A DNA stretch of 64,000 nucleotides, from positions 13,894,187-13,958,186 of the forward strand of contig OZ020525.1 in the NCBI GenBank assembly GCA_963971425.1, read 5' to 3'. The notes beneath the pieces are model-generated. The model saw nothing but the letters and a program-made list of their open reading frames with translations. It searched no databases and had not been told where the DNA came from. The stretch comes from Bryoerythrophyllum caledonicum (lineage: Eukaryota; Streptophyta; Bryopsida; Pottiales; Pottiaceae). Both the position numbers and the translations under genes were made by a program. The number at the start of each line of letters is the position of its first letter. The stretch's first letter is position 1. Below are positions 33,842 to 44,046 of this stretch, in pieces.

Positions 33842-34735
33842 CGCGGCCTTGGTGTAGTGGTTTAGGTCATGGCACACCTGTGAGGTGGTTGTGAGTTCAA
33901 GTCCTATTGCCAGCGTGGTGCCTACCACTAAGGTAGAGGCACCCAATTCCTATCACTTAAGCTAGTTCGGGACTCAAATGACATTGTATGTCAAAAACAT
34001 TTATGTACAGAGATGCGGAATTAGGAATGATACTCAACAAATATATTTTCAAATTTAATCACAAAGATTTGGAATTGATATAGAATTTAAAAGCCCAGAA
34101 ACCACCAGAGTCCATATTCAAACTCTAAAGTAGGTGAGATTTGGTGCCCTCCTTTGACCAATGCCAATAAGTGAGAGTAAGTAAAAGAAAGAAGACATGC
34201 CATGGATAACCAACTCATGGAGGGTACCCAATGCCAATCGGCCTTGTTCGACTTTTAAGGCAATGCCACGAATGAGAGTTCAATTGAGGTGGAGCAACCC
34301 ATAATTGCACACATCATGACCCAATGTCGATAATGACTAGTGCTTTCGGATTCTGAGTTATCGGTTTTGGGTCACTTCGTGCGAAACTTCAAGCATTTGC
34401 CATTTTCATGTACCATGCCATGCATACTCTACTGATTAGAATTGAGTGGCCGATCGGAATTGGGTGCCTCTACCTTATAGTCCATCCAATTATGGTGGGA
34501 GGTTCCAAGGCCTTGTTGTATGGGGACCCACAAAGCCCTTGAGGAAAATGACATGTCAGTTGTTTCTAAGGCAATTAGTGTAGGGAAGCACTTAGTGTAA
34601 AAAAGTGTTTACCCTCGAGAGGGGGAAGTAGTTCTATTACACTAGTCTATGTCCCGTGGCCATATGCTTAGTAAAGAGAATGAACAAATACTATATTCAC
34701 GTCGGTCTCCTTCGGACACCAGGATTGCTATCTTG
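33842..34735 (+). mobile_element. tRNA-derived SINE, interrupted by a MITE
   Basis: The 5' part (33842-33930) has GGCCTTGGTGTAGTGG as an A-box region and GGTTGTGAGTTCAAGTCC as a B box. After a nested MITE (33931-34475) the SINE resumes, including AGCACTTAGTGTAAAAAAGTG and the tail from GTTTACCCTCGAGAGGGGG through GTCGGTCTCCTTCGGACACC. A second copy starts at 55302. The tail is shared with the LINE at 55828-59142. Confidence 0.75.
33931..34475. mobile_element. MITE with perfect TIR, TA target, inside the SINE
   Basis: The ends are AGGTAGAGGCACCCAATTCC and its exact complement GGAATTGGGTGCCTCTACCT, flanked by TA (33929-33930 and 34476-34477), as in Stowaway/mariner-type MITEs. It is 545 bp and non-coding. 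Confidence 0.82.
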
Positions 34736-35479
34736 TGAGCGGCGAGCGGCGAGCGTTGAGCACTGAATTTTTTTTAAAAAAATCGTAGTGTTTTTTGTTG
34801 ACTTTGAAAAGGGTCACCTATGGCCGTGGGTTCTATTTAGACTGTGTTGACATATAAAAAATAAATAGAATTTTACGATGACAATGTACTTCGACACATG
34901 GAAGTATGAGTACTTTAGGATTGATTGCAACATTTCAATTGAAATTGGAAGGGACGCTTATGGGTGAGGGTTTAGAGTTTAGGGTGTGGCCACATATCAA
35001 TAGACTAAGAAATTCAATGGAAAAATTTCAAATTATATGGTTTAGGGTGGCAGGCACAATTTAACTGATACCTAATTCATACCCTTATAATACCTAGGTG
35101 ATATCCATGTAATACCTAGGGTATAAAAATTAGATACCATGGAGATACCCGTTTTGTGTGAACCACTCTAAATTGAAATATTCCTATTCTTCGACAGCAA
35201 TTGATTAAAAAATAGCAATGCCTAACATATGAAGATTGTAAACTCAGAGGACATGTAACGAAGTTACAAAGGATATTTATAATGAATCAAATATTTAATC
35301 CATGATAGAATGAAATATTCTCATCACGCATTAATGACATACGCTGTTTTTTGTTAGATATACGTGAAAAGAATGGGATATTGACATGAATGAAGATGAC
35401 CAATGTTGGGAAAATAATGAAGACAACCAATAAGTAATACAGTGATAGTAAAACAAAACAACAAACCAATGCAAAGGAA
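34736..35479. other. AT-rich spacer
   Basis: A short direct repeat of GCGAGCGGC lies just after the SINE (34738-34760). A related inverted copy is at about 48400-48440. TAATACCTAGG occurs twice near 35100. No gene is seen. Confidence 0.4.
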
Positions 35480-35861
35480 TCAAGATCCTGTAGCGAAAAG
35501 GTCACTCGCGTCACTATCGTCCGAAGAACTATCACTACTCTCCGAGCCACTAATGCTGGCCTCCCCATCTATGAAAGGACATGTACGGGACCTACGTGGG
35601 ACTACCGTTGTCGTGAAGGAAATCAGTAGATGTTGTAAAAGGATTAAAAAAGAGGAGAAAGAGAATGGTTAGGGCCGAAGGTAAAGACATGACTAGCGGA
35701 TTCATCCTCAATTACGCAGTCATACTTCACAAAACGGTATCTTTATCTTAGAGGATCTTTTACTGCCTTTTGTCACTAAATCAGGGCTTAGGAGCGTCCA
35801 CCAACTGGTTTTCCTACTGATTTCAGCAGTCCCCTGACCACGCGTGCGCCAGCCGCTCTGA

Positions 35862-35935
35862 CAAGCCAACGAATCGAACCCGTACCGGCGAGGTGCAACG
35901 AAATGCTCAGCCAGCCGAACTGAGCCGCGGTCGAT
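35862..35935 (-). other. tRNA-like module in left TIR
   Basis: On the minus strand GCTCAGTTCGGCTGGCTGAGC (35905-35925) forms a perfect tRNA D-arm and GGGTTCGATTCG (35870-35881) is a B-box/T-loop match at tRNA spacing. The anticodon stem does not pair, so it is a tRNA fossil or a Pol III promoter rather than a functional tRNA. Confidence 0.45.
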
Positions 35936-37174
35936 GACAGTACGTGGGCTCTAATGGTATTTAAGCCATTTTCTAACGCTTCTAAGATCAAAAAACCTAA
36001 ACAGAGTGTTATGGAAGTTTAGTTTATAGTGAAAGTAAGAAATGCTAGTGTTTAGAGTAAAGTTAGATGGAAGAAAGAAGGAGCAGCTACTTGTTGATAT
36101 TGTAGATAAGAGATAAGAGGGAATCTAGGCTTATGTGGGAAGTTATAGGCAAGAATTGGAGGTAAATTGACTTAGGTGACCAAACTTTGGTCAAAAAAGG
36201 AGGCTTAACGAACTCTTTGCATAAGAAGCTATGTACCAAGTTTTACTATTACTGGATCAATTCTCAATAAGATCCATGGCCTCAAACTCCTCTGTCTCTA
36301 ATATCAGCCCCCCATATTTCAACTCTTCATCACTCCTATTCTATTACAGACAAAGATCTCAAAATTTGTACATAAGTCATTCATATAACAAAGAACACTT
36401 CCACAAAAAATTTAATCCTAAAGACTCTATCAATAATCTTCCAAAACGTAGTCTCCTTGTACCAAGTTCTGCCCTTGAATCCCTCTCAAAACCCCGGTTA
36501 CAATTTACCTTATAACTTTTAGATTATAGTCCTAATGGATCTAAGATTTTAACACAATCTTTCTAAGACAATTGTAATACTACCTTCAAAATCTCACTAT
36601 CAAACTCACAATGATCTCGAAACACCACTCCTTCAAAGTATTTATACATTACTGCCTCAATTTCTAAACCCCTCTTTATTCAAATCCGCACCACGGCTTC
36701 ACTACGACTCCGATTGGAGCGTGTGATATATCACTGCAAAGCTAACAACAAGAAGAACAATACTCTTATAACTGACAATGAAATTCTAAAAACTCCCGAT
36801 GAAACAAGCAGAAACCTGAGGCTATTTTTAGTCTTGGGGAGAAGAGCTCGAGCGGGGGGAGAAGGGCAAGAGAGTCAAGAATTAACATCAGCCCACGCCT
36901 TTAAGCCTTCTTCTTTGGCCAAAGTTTGGTCACCTAAGTCAATTTACCTCCAATTCTTGCCCATAACTTCCCACATAAGCCTAGATTCCCTCTTATCTCT
37001 TATCTACAATGTCAACAAGTAGCTGCTCCTTTTTTCTTCCATCTAACTTGACTCTAAACACTAGCATTTCTTACTTTCACTATAAACTAAACTACCATAA
37101 CACTCTGTTTAGGTTTTTTGATCTTAGAAGCGTTAGAAAATGGCTTAAATACATTAGAGCCCATGTATTGTCAT

Positions 37175-37245
37175 CGACCGCGGCTCAGTTCGGCTGGCTG
37201 AGCATTTCGTTGCACCTCGCCGGTCCGGATTCGATTCCTAGGCTT
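37175..37245 (+). other. tRNA-like module in right TIR
   Basis: The mirror copy of the module at 35862-35935, with the same D-arm (37183-37203) and a B-box-like GGATTCGATTCC (37227-37238). Each faces the outer end of the element. Confidence 0.45.
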
Positions 37246-40200
37246 GTCAGAGCGGCTGGCGCACGCGTGGTCAGGGGACTGCTGGAATCAATAGGAAAAC
37301 CAGTTGGTGGACGCTCCTAAGCCCTGAGCTAGTGACAAGAGGCAGTAAAAGATCCTCTAAAATAAAGATGCCGTTTGGTGAAGTATGACTGCGTAATTGA
37401 GGATGAATCCGCTAGTCATGTCTTTACCTTCGGCCCTAACCATTCGCTTTCCCCTCTTTTTTAATCCTTTTACAACATCTACTGATTTCCTTCACGACAC
37501 CGTTTGCAGACGTGGAGGGGAATGTTGTGCAGCCATGGCGTCTGCAACAACGGCATCCCAAGGATTCAAATGGAATCAACGCCTGGGGCTCTTCACCTCC
37601 AACAACAAGGGAGAAAGCACTCCAACATGAGACCGTGACAATGATGCCATCAACGACGAAGGCCGACTGCACAAATTAAAGTCCAGTTTAGAATTTATGC
37701 ATGTGTCAAACTAAAATTGTAAACTGCATTCCAAAAATAAAATCTATTAAAGATAGGACTTACTCACAACGTCTCTTCGGGACAGTCTTCACATTTGGCT
37801 CATCGTCATCAATCTCCAAGAGGTGCTTGCGAGAGCCTTCCGCCACCACCGTTAGCGCAGCTGACTCGACCTCAATGGTGTCAGGGATCAAAGGAAGGAA
37901 GATTTCTTCCACCAACTCTCGGTCCTCCTCTAGTGCCAAAATGTGTCACTTAAGAGCCTTGCAGGCTTTAATAGACGCCCCTTCATGAAAAATAAAACAT
38001 ACGGTGTTAGTACATAAAATCAAGAGTATAACAGATGAAGTGGGTTGATATGAAACATTTCTAACCAGTAGATGTTGTGAGATCCAGAACAATGTCCTCT
38101 TTTTGAGTGCAGACATCAATCAGAGCCTCCATGAGGTTCGTGGACTTCTCTCGCGCACCACGCCATGGTACGTCGCTATCCGCCCTCATGATCAGAGTCT
38201 CCTAAGTAATGAGATTGGTCATGTGACCATCTGAAGAAAGCTGAATCTCATCTCGTTGCAACTCCATCCTATCAAAGAAAGAGAATGGAACCGCTAGATC
38301 CAATTTCCTCATGAAGCACTTCACAAGGAAGCACTTGTGAGTGCGCCCAGGGTGGCCATCACGGAATAGTGGCAGCCCGTTAATGGCAAACCACTTTGTC
38401 TCCTCGACAAAGCCCGCCCAATCGGCCCACGCTACAAGCTCATTGGAGATGAACTTCAAATCAGGGTAGAAAACTATAAGTGGCGCTCCGTCGCGAAGTA
38501 ACGCCCCAACCATCTCAAAGGCCCTGTAAATCCAATGGGATTCTTTCTTACCTCCGTCTGATAATCGGGTTGGAAGTTTGTTCCAAATCGGTACAACGAT
38601 GCCACCGTCAATGTCGGGGACTGGTAAATCCTCTGGAACGTCGAATAGTACCATGTCTGCCAAACCTAGAGTGCAATCCAATGCCTCATGTCGCCGATGT
38701 CGCGAGCCCAAGTGCTCCTTCAAAAACAGGCGAAGCTCCTTCCAAGCTGTGGGTTCGTCATCCTCCACAACGACACTATCAAATAGAGACATGATGGAGA
38801 GGGCACTCTCACACATGACCTTCACAGCAGTAGAAGACTGAGGAAGATTGAATATTGGTATCGAGTACACCGTTTGCGAGGGCTTCACATCAAATGTTGA
38901 AGGGCGACTGCTAGCTGACGGTGAAACGCCCATCGTCAGTGTCACCGCTGGAGGGACAGCAAATCCTCCAAAACCTCCGAGTTGGATAAACAACTTCTGA
39001 GGGCCTTCCTTCGCCACCAAAGCCGCGAACTCCTTGTACCTCTCCTTCGTCTCTTTCTTCTCCTTCTTGGAACTCTCCTTCTCCAGATTAGCAGCCTCCC
39101 TCTCCTCTTCCTTAACTACTGCCTTTGCTGCTTTCTCAGCAGCCTTGGCTTTGGCCTTCTCAGATTGCTCATCAGTAGCTACCAAGGGAGCCGCCAACAA
39201 GGGAAGGACGCTGTGAACTACAGGAGGAACCGCAATGGATTCGCAGGCCACTCGCAGCTGTACCTCGTCTCCAAGGGTTGGATCCACCTCCCGCATCTCC
39301 AAGTACCACGGGCATTGAAGGAGGTGGTGCACAGAAAACCGACGCCTCTGTGAATCTGTGAAGATACACTATGGAGCAGAAGTTTCTATCCACTTTGTGA
39401 AACGGATGGGTAGATCTCCAGCCGCCAAGAATCTTTGGGCCACGAGCACCCTCCAAAAATACCGCATCACAATCCGCTTCAGAGCCTTCTCGCAACCGTC
39501 CTGCGCCATAAACTCCTCGCTCTTCGTGTAGGAGCCCCCCTTCCCGATTTGTATAGATAACACCTTCGTCCACAACGTCATGCTCTTTGCCTCAATCCAT
39601 TTCCCAATGGTGGGGACGGGATTCGGAAGCCCTTCAGTCTTGAGGACAATGTTGTCCTCAAGGAGAATCTCTACGTAGAGCTTCTCAGCCTCTTCTTCTA
39701 GCTGTGAAACGAAATTCTGATAGTTAGAAATTGATCATTGAAATATAGAAAAAAATGTGGTGAATGTCAAGAAAGATTGAACCTTATCCCAGCCCAGAAC
39801 GTTGCCTTGTCAATCCAGCCACGAAGAACCTTATCCGACGCTCGCGACGCGGGGAAGTTATACTCCATCCTGCTACCCTTGCTCATGTTCCACCACCTGC
39901 TCCAGCGCAACTTGAACTTTGCAGCTACCCTAGCCGTGGCGATGAGCTAGAGTTTCTCGGGAGTCATCTCAGACCGCACCTGGTAAACATCAAAGTGACG
40001 ATTCACCTGCCTCACAAAATCAATCATTAGAGTGAAATTTATTAGGCTGGGAGTTAGAAATTCTATATGGTAAGGATTATGTAAATTACACCCTCCCTAC
40101 TTCTTTGAAGAAATCCTCCCCGTTAGCCGGGTTGATAATTGCCAACAACAAAGTGAGCATGGTCTGGCAAGTCGTCTTCTTCTTTTGCACAGCTTCAGTG

Positions 40201-41509
40201 CAACGACTCACCAACTCTGCCGCAATTCCACGCTGATCTTCACTAACACCCGTGACCAAGTTGTCCTTAAATTTTTGAATCTGCTCCTCTTGAACAACAA
40301 TCAGGTCCCTCTGTGGTCAACATAAGCTCCAGATCAGTTTCAATATTTAGAACTGGAGTATGAATAAGAAATCATTGGCCAGTGCAACATGCACAAAGGG
40401 ATCATTATGTACCTCATACATGAGCTTCACAAATGCTTCGAGAGTCATATGATACCATTTTCGTTGTCCCTTCTTTGACCACTCAAGGACACTAACTTCA
40501 TAATCCTCATCGCTGATGAACCCCTTCAACTGCTCAAACTCTAAGAGGCCGAAATGCTGAACACGCTTTAGGTTGTGTGTCAGGTGTTGCACAACGTGAT
40601 CTGATTCTTTTTGCCTACAAAAAAAGAACAATTCAGTTTCATTAAATAATATACCTAGAAATGTAAGCAATTGAAACAAACAAACTTTGAAGTACCTTAG
40701 TTTGTACCTGTTCAAGTCGGTCATGACGTTGAGCAAGATGTGTCGGTTCTCGATAGTCGGCTCGATAACTACGGCTCTCACAGGCACGTGAAAGGACACA
40801 TCAGATGGATGAAGTTGGGAAATCACCTCGGTCCAAGCCATATGGCGATGATTGCCATCCCAGACGAAGAAGAACTTCTCTGAAAACGCATGGTACTCCT
40901 CTTTGGTCTTCAACAGTTCCTCGAACTTCCGGTCCTCTTCAATCCAAAGCTCAGACCACGATGACTTGTCTGCTGGTTGCACCCGCTTCTCCACAAGGGA
41001 GAAACTCTTCACAGACACATAAAAACTAGCAGAACCAGGCCGATAGCCATTGACGAACTCCCCCTTCAATTTCTCCACATCACTACGAAGAGGTAATCTA
41101 ACCTCAATCATGGGCACCATCCGGCAGAGCGGAATGGGGAGATCACCAGCAAAGGAGCAAATGCTGCTCTGTAGGATGTCGTAAGAGGTCCCACGGATGG
41201 ACCTTCGCAAACTTTGAAGTGTTGGAGCGAGCCCATGCTCATCAACAAGTTCAGTGATGCGTGCTTCGTCCTCTATAATCTCAATGTCCCCACGTGAAGA
41301 AGTCGTTGTAGGTTCCATACTCTCAACCTGCAATATGTATGCATGAGAAACCAAATCAACCAATTGCATCTAGCTGAACTAGAAATTGGAATAGAATCAT
41401 GAAAAAAATCAAGATCATGCAATCCCTGATCATCCACGAGACGAGCATTGCCTCACCCACCACCCCAGCCAGTACCAAGAAGCTACTGATATTCTCCAGC
41501 CCGAAGGAC

Positions 41510-41700
41510 CGAGTACAGTCACCCCACCCTCCCCATACACTCTCGTCATCCTCCCCACTCAGTCACTCACCCTCACCTCTCTCAGTCCCCACCCTTTTCA
41601 CCCAGTCCTCACACTCTCCCCTCCTCACAGTCTAGCTCTCCCCAACTTCGCTACGTCCTGGATCCTGATAGAAAGTACAGGAAATGAAATCATGAACAAG
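41510..41700. repeat. Diverged duplication, unit 1 of 2 (intronic)
   Basis: CAGTCCTCACACTCTCCCCT and the following GCTACGTCCT(A/G)GATCCTGAT recur at 42035-42195. Both units lie in the intron between exons 3 and 4 of the methyltransferase pseudogene and are pyrimidine-rich on the plus strand. Confidence 0.8.
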
Positions 41701-41763
41701 AGCTGAAGACCAATAGTCCATGAAAAAAAACACACGCGCGACGAAGAGCAAATGAGCAGGGAG

Positions 41764-41867
41764 AAGAATCTCAAAATTTTACAAAAATCAGTGACCCCTG
41801 AAAATGGCTTTCGAATCCGAAAGCCAAAATCAGGGGTCATTGATTTTGGTAAAAAATCGAGAATCTC
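41764..41867. repeat. ~50-bp arm imperfect hairpin in an intron
   Basis: Arms 41764-41813 and 41818-41867 pair around the loop AATC, with GTGACCCCTGAAAATGGCTT opposite AAGCCAAAATCAGGGGTCA and only scattered mismatches. It may be a very small fold-back element or an RNA-level structure in the pre-mRNA. Confidence 0.8.
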
Positions 41868-42034
41868 CTCCCAGCTTTAGTGGACCATCGCTCGCGCTCT
41901 CTTCAAACCATACAGAATTGCCCAAAGCATATGCACGTGAATCATGCTCACACGAGCCAGCCCCTCCCCATGCAACAGAGACTGCAACGTACACAAGCCT
42001 CACCTCTTGGCACTCCCCACCGAACTCAGACACC

Positions 42035-42195
42035 CCACCCACCCCACTCAGTCTCTCACGTACACCCCACTCACTCCCCACCCTCTCACCCAGTCCTCAC
42101 ACTCTCCCCTCCTCACAGTCTACCTCTCCCAACCCTTGCTACGTCCTAGATCCTGATGGAAAGTACAGGAAATGAGATCTAGAATTGGAGCTAAA
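42035..42195. repeat. Diverged duplication, unit 2 of 2 (intronic)
   Basis: Second copy of the segment at 41510-41700. The hairpin at 41764-41867 lies between the two units. Confidence 0.8.
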
Positions 42196-43370
42196 GACCA
42201 AAGGATCTTATTGACGTACATGAAGTGCATCCATTTTCTCCACTTCCACCTCGGGTGCCCTCGAACTTCCTCGCTTATTCCCCCCGCTCACAGCCTATAG
42301 TGACAGAGATTCTCACATGATTTAGAAATTCCATCACGAGGATGAACCGAAGCACTACACAAACATCACGATTAGGGTTCCTCAGACCTCAGTCACATGT
42401 GAAGAACCGAACCCGACAAGCAAAGTCCGATGCCAAAACTGTGCTCATGCTCACACGACTACCCGATTAGAGCTCATCCAAGAAGGTGCGAGGAACCTCA
42501 CCCTCTAGTGAATCACGATTCCCGACCTAATTCCCGAGGGCCCTTTGGCCGGTTTGGCGTTCAATTACCTAGAAATGATGAGCCAAATCCCATAAGGTGG
42601 CTCACGGCTAAATTACCCTTGTTCTCGGGAGCTTTATGTCCGGCTCAAAACTCATTGACCATAGAGAATCAAGACGGGAAGAGTCGCTCATGTTAGCATT
42701 ATAACTGGTACAGATTGTTGAAAGCATAATCGGATTGTGACATACCTGATTTGGTGGGTCCCACCCTGGTTCCTGGAATTTGTCCACGAGGTTCTCAACG
42801 CCTCTTCGATGAGCCGTTCCAGCCTTACCGGATGCCTTTGATGAGGATCCGTTTCCCACCTATGTGGTTCGTGATTGATATCCCAGGCTCCCATACTCTT
42901 CACTTGAGTCATTATTCTAGCAGTCAGACTGGCCTTTACTGCCTTCAGATCCGTTATCTAATTGCAACGAGGTCTCAGCGGTACTGGATCTTTCATACAT
43001 TTTCCCAGAGTTATCTTTTAAAGAATATGCCTCTTCAAAATGCTCAGGAATACTAACGACGGTGCAAGACTCCTGAATAACAATCCGTGACGCCAGAATC
43101 AGATGAACCTATTGACATCCTTCTATTCAGCCACATGAAATGAAAATCCCAAAACACTAATCATACCTTGATCCTTGATTGGACGGGCTGCGGTCCTTGG
43201 TGGATACTTGCCAAATCCCTAAATCGTTCGCCCGATTCAGATGATTCCACTTCCTGGTTCTGAGCAGCCAGCAATGACTGATGTCTGCGCCGATCCTTTC
43301 GAGCCCGCGTCTGCTTCGGATTGGAGAAATTGGTACTTCGCTTCTTCCGGCCACCTATCTTAGTCATCAT

Positions 43371-44046
43371 CTACAAGATAGCCAAACCACTCATCCGCAC
43401 TCTCATTCAACATCAGAGTCTCCCTATGAATCCAATCAACACAATGCAATATCACTACAGTGCGGTGATAGAGCTCTTCTTCTACTCTATATTGCTTCCG
43501 TTTACACCGGAGACCTACTATTCAATATTAAGCTCTTATCAGATCTAGTTTTTTACACGCTGTCGCAAAGCCCTACCACAGCTTTCCCGTATTAACCTCT
43601 GTTCCATCCGTCAAATACGGGGTACAATTTAAGTTAAGCATCTTCATATTTGAAAAATGACGATCCGATAGATCTAAAGTTGTATTCATTCCGTGGCTAC
43701 AACAAGACAATTAACAATATTGGTAAACGGTAATTGAGCTCACGACTTTCATATTCCTAATTTGTTTCTCAGATTAACTTGTGGCATTGTCCACTGAAGC
43801 CGCCAATAGGCTAGAAAGGAGTAATCCTCTATAGATTAATGTATTTCCGCTGTAATTTCACTCTATCGTGATATATAGATTTCCGCCGTATGTTGCCCTT
43901 TATAAGATAATATATTTCCGCTATAATCAAGTCTTTACCAGTTCAGTATTTGAACGAGGGTCGCAAGCTAGTTCAATCTCTTTTTTGCAATTCAGTTGTC
44001 AATGCACCCCACCCTCACCTAACTCCGCTTCAAATAGTCTCTGTGC
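43371..44046. promoter_or_regulatory. Divergent intergenic region between methyltransferase and transposase genes
   Basis: The two genes point away from each other with 676 bp between start codons, so both promoters must lie here. TATTTCCGC-type words recur (43848, 43910 region). I cannot name specific binding sites. Confidence 0.35.

Larger units (their letters stand above)
35610..37498. mobile_element. Long-TIR element inserted in the methyltransferase gene
   Basis: Arms 35610 to about 36210 and about 36900-37498 are inverted copies at high identity by eye. Outer ends are GTCGTGAAGGAAATCAG. The 6-bp direct repeat ACCGTT flanks both sides (35604-35609, 37499-37504). Removing the element and one repeat restores an open frame across the last exon of the methyltransferase gene. 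The ~690-bp core has no recognised transposase. The arms contain tRNA-like modules. I could not assign a superfamily. Confidence 0.8.
35480..43370 (-). pseudogene. ParB/Srx-like domain fused to beta-class DNA methyltransferase, decayed
   Basis: Exons (minus strand): 43370-43167, 42859-42746, 42294-42220, 41327-40708, 40614-40413, 40310-40101, 40006-39783, 39716-38066, 37980-37764, and 37666 to 35480 (split by an insertion). All have GT-AG borders, and phases agree at every junction except 39783/39716, which is off by one. The N-terminus is basic (GGRKKRSTNF, a likely nuclear signal). FFVWDGNHRHMAW fits the DGxHR core of ParB/Srx-type domains. The C-terminal half has a coiled, Lys/Glu-rich linker, LADMVLFDVPEDLP in the place of methyltransferase motif IV (DPPY-like), EKSTNLMEALIDV, then EDIVLDLTTSTGASIKACKA matching motif I (VLDPFxGSG); motif IV before motif I is the beta order. 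The tail is Ser/Asp-rich (GSESSDSSSDDSDASD). In-frame stops: TAG at 39947, 39369 and 38202, TGA at 37946 and 37576. Inferred role: DNA base methylation; this copy is inactive. Confidence 0.72.

Noticed and set aside
33842..33930. Functional tRNA gene
   Set aside because: A and B boxes are present but acceptor and anticodon stems do not pair, and the sequence continues into a SINE body found twice.
36231..37022. Genes inside the long-TIR element core
   Set aside because: Two short frames have no recognisable domain and biased composition; the core looks non-coding.
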